From positions 124,001 through 188,000 of the forward strand of contig NZ_JACGWZ010000001.1 of NCBI RefSeq assembly GCF_014137975.1: 64,000 bases of DNA, given 5' to 3'. The position numbers and the translations under genes were made by a program. This document shows, one piece after another, positions 35,026 to 46,095 of this stretch (position 1 is its first letter; every line of letters starts with the position of its first letter). Source of the stretch: Halosaccharopolyspora lacisalsi (GTDB lineage Bacteria > Actinomycetota > Actinomycetes > Mycobacteriales > Pseudonocardiaceae). A model generated the notes under the pieces. It made no database searches. It was not told where the DNA came from and saw nothing but the letters and a program-made list of their open reading frames with translations.

Positions 35026-35952
35026 GTGATCCAGCCTGGTCGGGTGATCCGTCCCACGACGGCGAGCACCCCCCTCCGCCGAGTGCTGGCGGCCACCGGG
35101 CGGCTGACGTTCGCCCTGTCGCTGCTCGGACTGATGGTGTTCGGCGTCGGCCTGCTCGCCGAGTTCGCACGACCGAGCCCGGCGCCGGTGGCGGGGCCGC
35201 TGCCCGAGCGGGAGGTCGAGCCGGCGCCGGTGCGGCCGGGATCGTCGGCGCCTCCCGTGCGTGAACCCGCCCCCGAACCACGTGCGGAGCCCGAACCACG
35301 TGCGGAGGCCGAACCTCGTGCGGAGGCCGAGCCACGTGCGGAGGCCGAGCCACGCACGGAGGCCGAGCCTCGTGCGGAGGCCGAGCCGGTGCGAGAGTGG
35401 GCCAACCGGGTGGCCGCAGGAGTCGACGTGCCCGCGCGGGCGCTGGTGGCTTACGTCAACGCCGATCTGGCGATGAGCGAGTACCGGTCGGAGTGCCGGA
35501 TCTCCTGGGCCACTCTCGCGGGGATCGGGCGCGTCGAGTCCGATCACGGACGGTACGGGGACCGCAGCCTGGGGGCGGACGGTCGGCCGTCGAGTCCGAT
35601 CATCGGTGTCGCTCTCGACGGCGGCCCCGAGGTGCGTGCCATCGGTGACACCGACGACGGTCGGATCGACGGGGACCCGGTGCACGACCGGGCCGTGGGG
35701 ACGATGCAGTTCATCCCCTCGACCTGGGCGAAGTGGTCCACCGACGGTGACGGGGACGGCACCGGTGACCCGCAGGATCTCGACGACGCCGCGATGGCCG
35801 CCGCCAGGTACCTGTGCGCGGGCGGGCGCGACATGAGCACCGGTCGGGGCTGGTGGGCCGGAGTGCTGTCGTACAACAACTCGGTGGCCTACGGGCAGCG
35901 GGTCTTCGCCCTGGCCGAGACCTACGCCAACGCCGTCAACCGCAGGCGATGA
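35026..35952 (+). CDS. Second LpqU-like lytic transglycosylase with hexapeptide-repeat stalk
   Basis: This 308-residue paralogue of the preceding gene has a membrane anchor (LSLLGLMVFGVGLLAEF), a stalk made of six near-identical PRAEAE-type hexapeptides (about residues 84-119), and the same SLT_2 domain: GIGRVESDHGRYG with the catalytic glutamate, GTMQFIPSTWAKW and SYNNSVAYGQ. The acidic/basic repeat probably spans the peptidoglycan layer. The start at 35026 is supported by a leaderless promoter. Tandem duplication followed by divergence explains the pair. Confidence 0.82.
   Translation: MIQPGRVIRPTTASTPLRRVLAATGRLTFALSLLGLMVFGVGLLAEFARPSPAPVAGPLPEREVEPAPVRPGSSAPPVREPAPEPRAEPEPRAEAEPRAEAEPRAEAEPRTEAEPRAEAEPVREWANRVAAGVDVPARALVAYVNADLAMSEYRSECRISWATLAGIGRVESDHGRYGDRSLGADGRPSSPIIGVALDGGPEVRAIGDTDDGRIDGDPVHDRAVGTMQFIPSTWAKWSTDGDGDGTGDPQDLDDAAMAAARYLCAGGRDMSTGRGWWAGVLSYNNSVAYGQRVFALAETYANAVNRRR
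35275..35382 (+). repeat. 18-base tandem repeat, six units, in the transglycosylase stalk
   Basis: Six 18-base units of the form GARCCWCGTGCGGAGGCC run in frame, with a few base changes between units and a partial seventh after 35382. They encode the Pro-Arg-Ala-Glu-Ala-Glu stalk. Such repeats can change copy number without breaking the frame. Confidence 0.9.
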
Positions 35953-35997
35953 GGAGGGTTCGCGGAGTGGCTCGCGCAGGGGTCGGGTGGGGGAACC

Positions 35998-36414
<417 letters not shown>

Positions 36415-36649
36415 GGGCCGCCGCTTCCCGTGGACTTTTCCGGTCACCCTTCCGGGCCCCGTCACGGTACCTCGGTGATCGGTGTCTCCTCCACCGCTGC
36501 GCGGTCACGGAAAACGGCGACGGGAACCACGATCGGGGCGAGTCCCCGGCGAACACGAGGCGGATCGGCGATAGGCTCGGAGGTGGTCGTCGGGCGTTCG
36601 AGTCACACCGAGCCGCGCTCGGCCGCAACGTCCATAGTTCACAGGCTGA

Positions 36650-37951
<1,302 letters not shown>

Positions 37952-38458
37952 GTGCCGACCGGGCGCGAGCAGCAGGGCGGGCGGCGCGGTCGGGGAACCA
38001 ACACCTCGGCGCGCCGCTCCGAACGCGCCCGTTCCGCGCGGTCGGGTGGGCAGCGCTCCACCCGACCGCGTCCCGGTACCGGTGGGGCTTTCAAGCTGGC
38101 CTCCACCCGTCGGGCGGCGGTGCTGGCGATACTGGTGTGCGCGATGGCGCTGAGCGTGTCGGTCCCGCTGCGCACCTACATGAGCCAGCGCGACGAGTTG
38201 CAGGCCAAGCAGCAGCAACAGGCCGAGCTGGCCGAGGACGTGCACGAGCTGTCCAAACGCAAGGACATGTTGTCCGATCCCCAGCACGTGGAGGCCGAGG
38301 CGCGCAGGCGGTTGGGATTGGTGCGGCCGGGCGAGACGCCCTACGTCGTGCACCTGCCTCCGGGCAAGAAACCGGAGAAGCCCGAGCCGGCGCCGAAGCC
38401 GAAGGACGTTCCGTGGTACCAGCAGTTGTGGCAGTCGTTGACAGGAGGAGGTTCGTGA
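37952..38458 (+). CDS. FtsB/DivIC-like septum formation initiator
   Basis: The 168-residue bitopic protein has a basic N-terminal cytosolic region (1-48), one transmembrane helix (AAVLAILVCAMALSVSV), and an extracytoplasmic coiled coil (about 78-110; QRDELQAKQQQQAELAEDV) followed by ARRRLGLVRPGETPYVV, the family signature. It should join FtsL/FtsQ in the divisome. A Pro/Lys-rich tail follows. GTG 37952 begins directly after the eno stop and the stop overlaps the next start as GTGA. Confidence 0.88.
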   Translation: MPTGREQQGGRRGRGTNTSARRSERARSARSGGQRSTRPRPGTGGAFKLASTRRAAVLAILVCAMALSVSVPLRTYMSQRDELQAKQQQQAELAEDVHELSKRKDMLSDPQHVEAEARRRLGLVRPGETPYVVHLPPGKKPEKPEPAPKPKDVPWYQQLWQSLTGGGS

Positions 38459-38934
38459 CGGTGTCGCTCACGCCGATCACAGAGAGTGACCGGGAGATCG
38501 TCGAGCGGCAGCTCGGACGCCCGCCACGAGGGGCGCGGGCGGTCGCCGCCCGCGACTCCGCGGGGGAACCGGCCGTCGTGATCACCAATCCGCGGCTGGA
38601 GGACGGGACGCCGTTCCCGACGCTGTACTACCTGACCTCGCCGCGGCTGGTCGCTCCGGTCTCGACCCTGGAGTCCGAGGGGAGGATGCGGGAGATGACC
38701 GACCGCCTCGCCGAGGAGCCGGAGCTGGCCGAGCGCTACCGCCACGCGCACAGCTGCTACCTCGCCGACCGCGACGCGATCGAACCGCTGGGCACCGACG
38801 TGAGCGCGGGCGGGATGCCCGACCGGGTGAAGTGCCTGCACGTGCACGTCGCCCACTCCCTGGCCGTCGGCCCCGGAGTGAACCCCTTCGGAGACGAAGC
38901 GCTGGAAGAGATCGCCCGTCGCTGGTCTCTTTAG
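38455..38934 (+). CDS. DUF501 protein
   Basis: The 159-residue protein is a DUF501 member: ERQLGRPPRGARAVAAR, TLYYLTSPRLVAPVSTLE and MPDRVKCLHVHVAHSLAVGPGVNPFGDEAL are its conserved stretches. The HVHVAH histidines suggest a metal or active site, but the function is unknown. GTG 38455 has AGGAGG upstream and overlaps the FtsB-like stop. It closes the eno-ftsB-DUF501 unit, as in Rv1023-Rv1025. Confidence 0.9.
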   Translation: MTVSLTPITESDREIVERQLGRPPRGARAVAARDSAGEPAVVITNPRLEDGTPFPTLYYLTSPRLVAPVSTLESEGRMREMTDRLAEEPELAERYRHAHSCYLADRDAIEPLGTDVSAGGMPDRVKCLHVHVAHSLAVGPGVNPFGDEALEEIARRWSL

Positions 38935-39002
38935 AGTGCACGGGTCGGTTCGCGTGGCGGCACGGGTAGCGAAACCTCAGCCGGAGCCGTGCCGGGGTTC
39001 GT

Positions 39003-39045
39003 GCGATTTTCCCTAAAGTTGTGGCACAACTTTAGGGAAAATCGC
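39003..39045. repeat. Palindrome family B, copy 2
   Basis: A 43-base perfect palindrome has 21-base arms around one central base. Its 20-base arm core is identical to copy 1 at 25657; only the outermost bases and the centre differ. It lies between DUF501 and ppx, which point the same way, so here it could only terminate from the left or separate the two genes. Confidence 0.9.
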
Positions 39046-39136
39046 CACGGCCCCGGGCCGCGTCGAGGAGTCCCGGTTACTGCGTAGCGTGGTAGGTGAT
39101 CGGGGAAGTACCCCGGTGCTCCGGAGGAGGAAACTG

Positions 39137-40093
39137 ATGCCACGGGTGGCGGCGATCGACTGCGGGACGAACTCGATCCGGTTGCTGATCGCGGATGTGA
39201 CGATCCACGACGACGGCACCCGCGCGCTGCGTGACGTGCATCGCGAGATGCGCATCGTCCGGCTCGGCCAGGGGGTGGACGCGACGGGGCGGCTGGCCGA
39301 CGAGGCCGTCCAGCGAACCAGGGGCGCGCTCACCGACTACGCCGCGACCATCCGCCGCGAGAACACCGAGCGCACGCGGATGGTGGCCACCTCGGCGACC
39401 CGGGACGCCGCCAACCGCGAGGAGTTCTTCGCGATGGTGCGCGAGACGCTCGGTGTGGACGCCGAGATCATCACCGGCAGCGAGGAGGCCCACCTGTCCT
39501 TCGTCGGCGCCGTCGGCGATCTCGACCCGAGCGACGGTCCGTTCGTGGTGACCGACATCGGCGGTGGCTCCACCGAACTCGTTCTCGGGACGTGGGACGG
39601 GGCTCAAGCTCGGGTCGAGGCGTCCTTCTCGACCGATGTCGGTTCCGTGCGGCTCACGGAGCGTTGTCTGCACGCCGACCCGCCGACCGCCGAGCAGGTG
39701 GCGGAGGCGGAGAAGGTCGCTCGTGGGGTGCTCGACGAGGCCTTCGCCGCGGTCGACTCCTCGCGGGCCCGCACCTGGGTCGGGGTGGCGGGCACGGTCA
39801 CCACGTTCTCGGCGATCGCCCAGGGGCTGGACAGCTACGACCCCGCGGCGATTCACCTGTCTCACCTGTCCCGCCGGAGCCTGGAGGACACGAAGCGCTC
39901 GCTGCTGGAGATGAACCACGACCAGCGCGCGGCCATCGGTCCGATGCACCCCGGGCGGGTGGACGTCATCGGCGGCGGGGCGCTGGTGGTCAAGGTGCTC
40001 GCCGACGAGCTGGCCGAACGAGCCGGGATCACCGGGCTCACCGTCAGTGAGCACGACATCCTCGACGGTATCGCCCTGTCGCTGACCGAGTAG
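39137..40093 (+). CDS. Ppx/GppA-family phosphatase
   Basis: The 318-residue protein belongs to the exopolyphosphatase/pppGpp phosphatase family: AAIDCGTNSIRLLIADV at the start, TSATRDAANREEF, ITGSEEAHLSF, DIGGGSTELVLG and HPGRVDVIGGGALV. Short actinobacterial members such as Rv1026 act on polyphosphate. ATG 39137 has GGAGGAGG upstream. Its position after DUF501 is conserved with M. tuberculosis. Confidence 0.92.
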   Translation: MPRVAAIDCGTNSIRLLIADVTIHDDGTRALRDVHREMRIVRLGQGVDATGRLADEAVQRTRGALTDYAATIRRENTERTRMVATSATRDAANREEFFAMVRETLGVDAEIITGSEEAHLSFVGAVGDLDPSDGPFVVTDIGGGSTELVLGTWDGAQARVEASFSTDVGSVRLTERCLHADPPTAEQVAEAEKVARGVLDEAFAAVDSSRARTWVGVAGTVTTFSAIAQGLDSYDPAAIHLSHLSRRSLEDTKRSLLEMNHDQRAAIGPMHPGRVDVIGGGALVVKVLADELAERAGITGLTVSEHDILDGIALSLTE

Positions 40094-40317
40094 CATTCTC
40101 ACGCACTCGGATTCCCGTTATGTGGACACTCGCGTTCCATCTTCTGGGTGAATTACCTGCTGTATCGAGTCAGAAGATGACGGGTTAATGACATCGCATT
40201 GTCGTGAGCTGCATCTCCCTTATGTTTACCGACGACTGACAAGGCGGTGAACAGCGCCGCCGGCGTGGTGCTCCCGCATACCCGCGCGGGAGCCACGCGG
40301 GACGTGGGAGGAACTCG

Positions 40318-41976
40318 ATGCGCAGAACACGCATGGCCGCGCCGGTCGCGGCCACGCTGTCGGTGGCCCTTTTGGCCGCCGGTTGCGGCGGTGGCAGTGG
40401 TGGTGTCACCAAGAAAACCGGAACCCTGGACGACCCGATCGTCGTCCAGTGGGGTGAGCCGGAGAACCCGCTGGTGCCCACCAACACCACCGAGGTCAAC
40501 GGCGGCAACGTCCTCGATCCGCTGTTCACCGGGCTGGTCGAGTACGAGCCGAAGACCTTCAAGCCCCACAACGCGATGGCGAAGTCGATCGAGCCATCGC
40601 CGGACAAGAAGACCTACACCGTCGAGCTCAAGGAAGGCTGGAAGTTCCACGACGGCGAGGAAGTCACCGCCGACAACTTCGTGCGTGCCTGGAACTACGG
40701 CGCCTACGCCCCGAACGGGCAGCTGACCGCCAGCTTCTTCAGCAAGATCCAGGGCTACGACGAGGTGCACCCGAGCGACCCGGACGGCGACTCGGGCCCG
40801 AAGGAGCCGCCGAAGCCCACGGCCGAGAAGATGTCCGGTCTGAAGGTCGTCGACGACCACACCTTCACGATCACGCTCGAGAATCCGTTCACCATCTTCC
40901 CGACCACCCTGGGATACAGCGCCTTCGCGCCGATGCCGGACGTGTTCTTCGAGGACAAGGCGAAGTACGAGAAGACCCCGATCGGCAACGGGCCGTTCAA
41001 GTTCGAGAAGCGCACGCCCAAGCAGAGCCTGACCGTGACCTCCTACGACAAGTACAAGGGCGAGGACAAGGCCCAGGTCGACGCGGTCAAGTTCAAGGTC
41101 TACAAGAAGCTGACCACGGCCTACCAGGACCTCAAGTCGGGCAACCTGGACGTGCAGCGGCAGGTTCCCACCTCGGCGCTGGTCGGCGGGCGCTGGAAGG
41201 AGGAGCTGGGCGACAACGCCATCCAGCGCGAGGGCATGCTCACCGCCACGCTGAGCTTCCCGCTCTACAAGGAGAAGTTCCAGGACCCGAACCTGCGCAA
41301 GGCCATCTCGATGGCCGTCGACCGGGAATCGATCATGAAGAGCGTCTTCTCGGGCAGCCGTGAGGCGATGCACGAGTGGGCCGCCCCCTCGGTGGACGGG
41401 TTCGAGGCCGGCAGGTGCGGCCAGTGGTGTACCTACGACGAGGCCAAGGCCAAGGAGTACCTGAAGAAGGCCGGCGGCTTCCAGGGAACGCTGACCATCA
41501 GCAGCAACGCCGACGGCAGCCACCAGGAGTGGGTCAAGGCCGTGGCGGGCAGCATCCGCGACACGCTGGGCATCAAGGTGGCCTTCCAGCCCGTGCCGAC
41601 CTTCAGCGAGTTCCGCGAGAAGATCAACTCCCACAAGATGACCGGGCTGTTCCGCAGCGGCTGGGTGGCCGACTACCCCAACATCCAGACGTTCCTGGGC
41701 CCGCTCTACAGCACGGGTGGTTCCTCCAACGACAGCGGGTACTCCAGCCCGGCCTTCGACAAGGCGATGCAGCAGGCCAGCAGCGCTTCGAGCGTGAAGC
41801 AGGCCAACGAGCTCTACGGCCAGGCGGCCGACGTGCTGAGCAAGGACATGCCGGTGATCCCGATCTACTCGCAGCCGATCCAGGCGGGCAAGTCGGACCG
41901 GGTTGCCACGGCCACCATGACGCCGCGGCGCTCGCTGGCCCTGACCACGCTCACGGTCGCCAAGCCGAAGGAGTGA
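40318..41976 (+). CDS. Peptide ABC transporter substrate-binding lipoprotein (family 5)
   Basis: The 552-residue protein has a signal peptide with lipobox (ATLSVALLAAGC) and the extracellular solute-binding family 5 fold: VLDPLFTGLVEYEP near 65, YTVELKEGWKFHDGEEVTADNFVRAWNY near 105 (the family signature region) and IPIYSQPIQAGKS near the end. It should capture oligopeptides. ATG 40318 has GGGAGGA upstream. It is the first of five genes that make a whole Dpp/Opp importer. A nine-base inverted repeat (CATCTTCTG at 40138, CAGAAGATG at 40171) lies in the upstream gap. Confidence 0.92.
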   Translation: MRRTRMAAPVAATLSVALLAAGCGGGSGGVTKKTGTLDDPIVVQWGEPENPLVPTNTTEVNGGNVLDPLFTGLVEYEPKTFKPHNAMAKSIEPSPDKKTYTVELKEGWKFHDGEEVTADNFVRAWNYGAYAPNGQLTASFFSKIQGYDEVHPSDPDGDSGPKEPPKPTAEKMSGLKVVDDHTFTITLENPFTIFPTTLGYSAFAPMPDVFFEDKAKYEKTPIGNGPFKFEKRTPKQSLTVTSYDKYKGEDKAQVDAVKFKVYKKLTTAYQDLKSGNLDVQRQVPTSALVGGRWKEELGDNAIQREGMLTATLSFPLYKEKFQDPNLRKAISMAVDRESIMKSVFSGSREAMHEWAAPSVDGFEAGRCGQWCTYDEAKAKEYLKKAGGFQGTLTISSNADGSHQEWVKAVAGSIRDTLGIKVAFQPVPTFSEFREKINSHKMTGLFRSGWVADYPNIQTFLGPLYSTGGSSNDSGYSSPAFDKAMQQASSASSVKQANELYGQAADVLSKDMPVIPIYSQPIQAGKSDRVATATMTPRRSLALTTLTVAKPKE

Positions 41977-42050
41977 ACCCACAGCGATAGCGGTCCGGTC
42001 CGCCGTCCCCGCGACGGCGGACCGGGCGTGTCCTTGTCGAAGGAGGTCCG

Positions 42051-42977
42051 GTGGGTCGTTACATACTGCGACGGCTGTTGCAGTTGATCCCCGTGTTCAT
42101 CGGAACGACGTTCATCATCTACGCCCTGGTCTGGGCGATTCCCGGCAACCCGTTCGCCGGCAAGTGCGGCAGTCGCGGTTGCCCGCCCACCTACATCGCG
42201 GAGATGACCCAGCAGTACAACCTCGACGATCCGATCTACGTCTCGTACTTCAAGTACCTCGGTGATCTGCTGACGGGGAACTTCGGCGAGACCTACTCCG
42301 GTATCGAGGTCAGCACGCTGATCCAGAACGCCTATCCCGTCACGCTCAAGCTCGCCCTGATCGCTCTGGTCATCGAGGGCGTCATCGGGATCTCGGCCGG
42401 GGTCCTCACCGCGCTGCGGGGCAAGGGCTTCCTGGACAGCCTGGTGCTCGCCTCCACGTTGTTCCTCATCGCGATTCCCGTGTTCGTCACGGGTTTCGTC
42501 CTGCAGTACCTGCTGGGCGTCCAGCTGGAGTGGATCGACCCCTCGGTCAGCTCGGACCCGGGGATCGGGGAGCTGATCCTCCCAGGATTCGTGCTCGGCA
42601 GCCTGTCGATGGCCTACATCTCCCGGCTCAGCCGCACTTCCATGCTGGAGAACAAGAGCGCGGACTACATCCGCACCGCCACGGCCAAGGGGCTCGCCCC
42701 GCGGCGGGTGGTCGGGATCCACATGCTGCGGAACTCGCTGATCCCGGTCGTGACCTTCCTCGGCACCGACCTCGGTGCCCTGATGGGCGGTGCGATCGTG
42801 ACCGAGGGAATCTTCAACATCCCGGGCATCGGTGGCCTGGTCTACGACGCGATCCTCGGCCAGGAGGGCACCACCGTCACCGCCGTCGTGGCACTGCTGG
42901 TGATGGTCTATCTGCTGATGAACCTGCTCGTGGACGTTCTCTACGCGGCGCTCGATCCGAGGATTCGATATGACTGA
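42051..42977 (+). CDS. Peptide ABC transporter permease, DppB/OppB type
   Basis: The 308-residue permease has six transmembrane segments, the DppB-type start MGRYILRRLLQLIPVFIGTT, a long periplasmic loop (about 35-95) and the EAA-type loop DYIRTATAKGLAPRRVVGIH that contacts the ATPases. GTG 42051 has an AAGGAGG site. The stop overlaps the next permease gene by eight bases. Confidence 0.93.
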   Translation: MGRYILRRLLQLIPVFIGTTFIIYALVWAIPGNPFAGKCGSRGCPPTYIAEMTQQYNLDDPIYVSYFKYLGDLLTGNFGETYSGIEVSTLIQNAYPVTLKLALIALVIEGVIGISAGVLTALRGKGFLDSLVLASTLFLIAIPVFVTGFVLQYLLGVQLEWIDPSVSSDPGIGELILPGFVLGSLSMAYISRLSRTSMLENKSADYIRTATAKGLAPRRVVGIHMLRNSLIPVVTFLGTDLGALMGGAIVTEGIFNIPGIGGLVYDAILGQEGTTVTAVVALLVMVYLLMNLLVDVLYAALDPRIRYD

Positions 42978-43935
42978 CTCAGGCGAAGCACGGCAGAGCG
43001 TCCTGGAACCCTCCGCGACCACGGAGGAAAGCGAGGCCGGGACGGCTCCGCGGAAAACCGAGAAACAGCGCGGGCTGTGGGGAGAGGCCTGGCGCGACCT
43101 GCGTCGACGTCCCCTGTTCATCGCTTCGGCGATCCTCATCGCGATCCTGCTCGTGATCGCGGCGTTCCCGGGGCTGTTCGCGAGTGCCGACCCCAATACC
43201 CAGCTGCTGAGCAAGGCGCGCCAGGACCCGTCGGGCGAGGCGTGGTTCGGTTACGACCACCTGGGGCGCGACATCTACGCCCGCGTCATCCACGGTGCCC
43301 GCGCCTCGATCATCGTCGGGGTGTTCTCGACGCTGCTGGCCGTGCTGCTCGGTTCCCTCATCGGACTGGTGGGCGGATACTTCGGCGGCAAGACCGACAG
43401 CTCCCTGTCCCGGTTCGCCGAGATCTTCCTCGGCCTGCCCTTCGTGCTCGGCGCCATCGTCATCCTGTCCACCTTCAACGCCGGGATCGAGGGAAATCCG
43501 GGAACGGTGCGGGTGATGACCCAGGTCGTCGTGACCATCGGGATACTGGCCTGGCCGATCAGCATGCGGATCATGCGTTCGGCGGCGATCACGTCCAAGC
43601 AGCAGGACTACGTCAAGGCGGCCAAGGCGTTGGGTGCCAGCCACGGCAGGATCATCTTCCGCCACATCCTGCCGAACTCGGTGGCACCGGTGATGGTCTA
43701 CGCAACGATCGCGCTCGGCCAGTTCATCGGTCTGGAGGCGACGCTGTCGTACCTCGGGCTGGGGCTGCGCGCCCCCGTGGTCTCGTGGGGGATCATGATC
43801 TCCGACTCGCAGAACTACCTCTTCAGCGCCCCGCACATGCTGCTGTTCCCGGCGATGTTCCTGGTGATCACCGTGCTGGCGTTCGTGATGCTGGGCGACG
43901 CCGTGCGCGACGCGCTGGACCCGAAGCAGAGTTAG
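42970..43935 (+). CDS. Peptide ABC transporter permease, DppC/OppC type
   Basis: The 321-residue protein starts with a 40-residue cytosolic tail and the WRDLRRRPLFIASAILI segment typical of DppC, has six transmembrane helices and the coupling loop DYVKAAKALGASHGRIIFRHILPN. FGYDHLGRDIYARVIHGAR is the usual first outside loop. It pairs with the preceding permease to form the channel. Confidence 0.93.
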   Translation: MTDSGEARQSVLEPSATTEESEAGTAPRKTEKQRGLWGEAWRDLRRRPLFIASAILIAILLVIAAFPGLFASADPNTQLLSKARQDPSGEAWFGYDHLGRDIYARVIHGARASIIVGVFSTLLAVLLGSLIGLVGGYFGGKTDSSLSRFAEIFLGLPFVLGAIVILSTFNAGIEGNPGTVRVMTQVVVTIGILAWPISMRIMRSAAITSKQQDYVKAAKALGASHGRIIFRHILPNSVAPVMVYATIALGQFIGLEATLSYLGLGLRAPVVSWGIMISDSQNYLFSAPHMLLFPAMFLVITVLAFVMLGDAVRDALDPKQS

Positions 43936-43951
43936 AAGGAGGGCAACCGCT

Positions 43952-44971
43952 GTGTCCACGAAGGACGAGAAGGCAGGCGGCTCTCCGGAGTCGCGGCTGC
44001 TGGAGGTCGACGACCTGCACGTGGAGTTCCGCTCCCGCGAGGAGACGGCCCACGTGCTCAACGGCGTGAGCTACCACGTCGACGCGGGGGAGACCCTGGC
44101 CGTGCTGGGCGAGTCCGGTTCAGGCAAGAGCGTGACGGCCCAGACGGTGATGGGCATCCTGGACACCCCGCCCGGCCACGTCACCGGTGGCTCGATCCGC
44201 TACCGGGGCGAGGAGATGCTGTCGGCCACCGAGCAGCGCCGCCGCGAGCTGCGCGGCGAGAACACGGCCATGATCTTCCAGGACGCGCTGTCGGCGCTGA
44301 ACCCGGTGTTCACCGTCGGGTTCCAGATCGCCGAGCAGTTCCGCTTCCGGCGGGGCATGTCGCGCAAGGACGCGATGGCCAAGGCGGTCGAGATGCTGGA
44401 CATGGTCCAGATCCCCAATGCCGGGCAGCGCGTGAAGGAGTTCCCGCACCAGTTCTCCGGCGGGATGCGCCAGCGCGCCATGATCGCCATGTCGCTGGCG
44501 CTGGACCCGGACCTGCTCATCGCCGACGAGCCGACCACCGCGCTCGACGTCACCGTGCAGGCCCAGATCATGGACCTGCTCGACGAGCTGCGCCGCGAGC
44601 GCGACATGGGCCTGGTCCTGATCACCCACGACCTCGGCGTCGTCGCCGAGGTGGCCGACCGCATCGTGGTCATGTACGCGGGGCGGATCATGGAGCAGGC
44701 CGACGCGCACTCGCTGTACTCCCAGCCCGGCCACCCCTACACCGAGGGGTTGATGGAGTCCATCCCGCGGCTGGACATGAAGGGGCACGAGCTCGCCAGC
44801 ATCAAGGGGCTGCCGCCGAACCCGAGCGACACCCCGCCCGGATGCCCGTTCCACCCGCGTTGCCACCGGGCCGAGGACGAGTGCCGCGAGAAGCGGCCCG
44901 AGCTCCACGACCTGGGCGCGGGCCGCCTCAGTGCCTGCCACTTCGCCGAGGAGCTGATCAGCCGTGACTGA
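43952..44971 (+). CDS. Peptide ABC transporter ATP-binding protein, DppD/OppD type
   Basis: The 339-residue ATPase has Walker [10 protein letters not shown] near 51-59, Q loop [13 protein letters not shown], signature [15 protein letters not shown], Walker [14 protein letters not shown] and the C-terminal oligopeptide-transporter extension with CPFHPRC, a Cys-rich region that in this family can hold an iron-sulfur cluster. GTG 43952 has AGAAGGAGG upstream. The stop overlaps the next ATPase gene. Confidence 0.94.
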   Translation: MSTKDEKAGGSPESRLLEVDDLHVEFRSREETAHVLNGVSYHVDAGETLAVLGESGSGKSVTAQTVMGILDTPPGHVTGGSIRYRGEEMLSATEQRRRELRGENTAMIFQDALSALNPVFTVGFQIAEQFRFRRGMSRKDAMAKAVEMLDMVQIPNAGQRVKEFPHQFSGGMRQRAMIAMSLALDPDLLIADEPTTALDVTVQAQIMDLLDELRRERDMGLVLITHDLGVVAEVADRIVVMYAGRIMEQADAHSLYSQPGHPYTEGLMESIPRLDMKGHELASIKGLPPNPSDTPPGCPFHPRCHRAEDECREKRPELHDLGAGRLSACHFAEELISRD

Positions 44972-45992
44972 ACCCGTGTTGCAGGTCCGCGACCTCGTCA
45001 AGCACTTCCCGGTGACTCAGGGGGTGGTGTTCAAGCGCACCATCGGGCACGTCCGCGCGGTCGACGGCGTCTCCTTCGACCTGAACAAGGGCGAGACGCT
45101 CGGAGTGGTCGGGGAGTCCGGGTGCGGCAAGTCCACGCTGGCCCAGGTGCTGATGCGGCTGGAGCAGCCGACCAGCGGCACCGCGCTGTTCGAGGGCGCG
45201 GACATGTTCGCCAAGAAGGGCGCCGAGCTGCGCGAACTGCGTCGCCAGATGCAGGTGGTGCTGCAGGACCCCTACACCTCGCTCAACCCGCGCAAGACGG
45301 TCGGTGACATCGTCGGGGAGCCCTTCGAGATCCACCCCGAGGTGGCGCCGAAGGAGGACCGGCAGCGCCGGGTCCAGGAGCTGCTGGACATCGTCGGACT
45401 CAACCCCGGGCACATCCGGCGGTACCCGCACCAGTTCTCCGGCGGGCAGCGCCAGCGCATCGGCATCGCCCGCGCGCTCGCGCTGCGCCCGAAGGTGATC
45501 GTCTGCGACGAGCCGGTCTCGGCCCTGGACGTGTCGATCCAGGCGCAGGTGATGAACCTGCTCGGCGAGTTGCAGTCGGAGTTCGGGCTGTCCTACATCT
45601 TCATCGCCCACGACCTCGGAGTGGTGCGGCACCTGTCCGACCGGGTGGCGGTGATGTACCTGGGCAAGATGGTCGAGACCGGCACCGAGGACCAGATCTA
45701 CGAGCACCCGCAGCACCCCTACACCCAGGCGCTGCTGTCGTCGGTGCCGGTGCCCGACCCGGAGCTGCGGGACCGCCGCGAGACGATCCGGCTGAGCGGG
45801 GACGTGCCGAGTCCGGCCAACCCGCCGTCCGGGTGCCGGTTCCGCACGCGGTGCTGGCGGGCCCAGGACCTCTGCGCCGAGCAGCAGCCGGAGTTGGAGG
45901 TGCGACTGGACGGCGGACGGATCGACCCCGACGCCGAGGGCCACCCCAGCGCCTGCCACTTCGCCGAGCAGCACCCGCACGTGGTGAAGTGA
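44964..45992 (+). CDS. Peptide ABC transporter ATP-binding protein, DppF/OppF type
   Basis: The 342-residue ATPase has Walker [10 protein letters not shown] near 50-58, [12 protein letters not shown], signature [15 protein letters not shown], Walker [15 protein letters not shown] and the C-terminal CRFRTRC stretch. It should pair with the DppD-type protein as a heterodimer to power uptake. GTG 44964 overlaps the previous stop. It ends the operon; palindrome A3 follows 51 bases later. Confidence 0.94.
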   Translation: MTEPVLQVRDLVKHFPVTQGVVFKRTIGHVRAVDGVSFDLNKGETLGVVGESGCGKSTLAQVLMRLEQPTSGTALFEGADMFAKKGAELRELRRQMQVVLQDPYTSLNPRKTVGDIVGEPFEIHPEVAPKEDRQRRVQELLDIVGLNPGHIRRYPHQFSGGQRQRIGIARALALRPKVIVCDEPVSALDVSIQAQVMNLLGELQSEFGLSYIFIAHDLGVVRHLSDRVAVMYLGKMVETGTEDQIYEHPQHPYTQALLSSVPVPDPELRDRRETIRLSGDVPSPANPPSGCRFRTRCWRAQDLCAEQQPELEVRLDGGRIDPDAEGHPSACHFAEQHPHVVK

Positions 45993-46043
45993 GGTCGGCC
46001 GCGGGGAGGCGCCCGGCGGCACCCAGCCGGGCCTTTCCCAAAG

Positions 46044-46092
46044 GGTGAACGGGCCGTTTTGGCACTCTCACCGCCAAAACGGTCCGTTCACC
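46044..46092. repeat. Palindrome family A, copy 3
   Basis: Both 20-base arms (46044-46063 and 46073-46092) are identical to those of copy 1, including the single mismatch, and the loop ACTCTCACC differs from copy 1 by one base. The left flank CCCAAAGG is shared with copy 2. It lies between the convergent dppF-type and carboxypeptidase genes, where terminator function is possible. Confidence 0.92.
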
Positions 46093-46095
46093 GGG

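Noticed and set aside
35275-35382. Minisatellite with regulatory role
   Set aside because: The units are 18 bases, stay in frame and have silent changes that keep the peptide, so coding use explains them.
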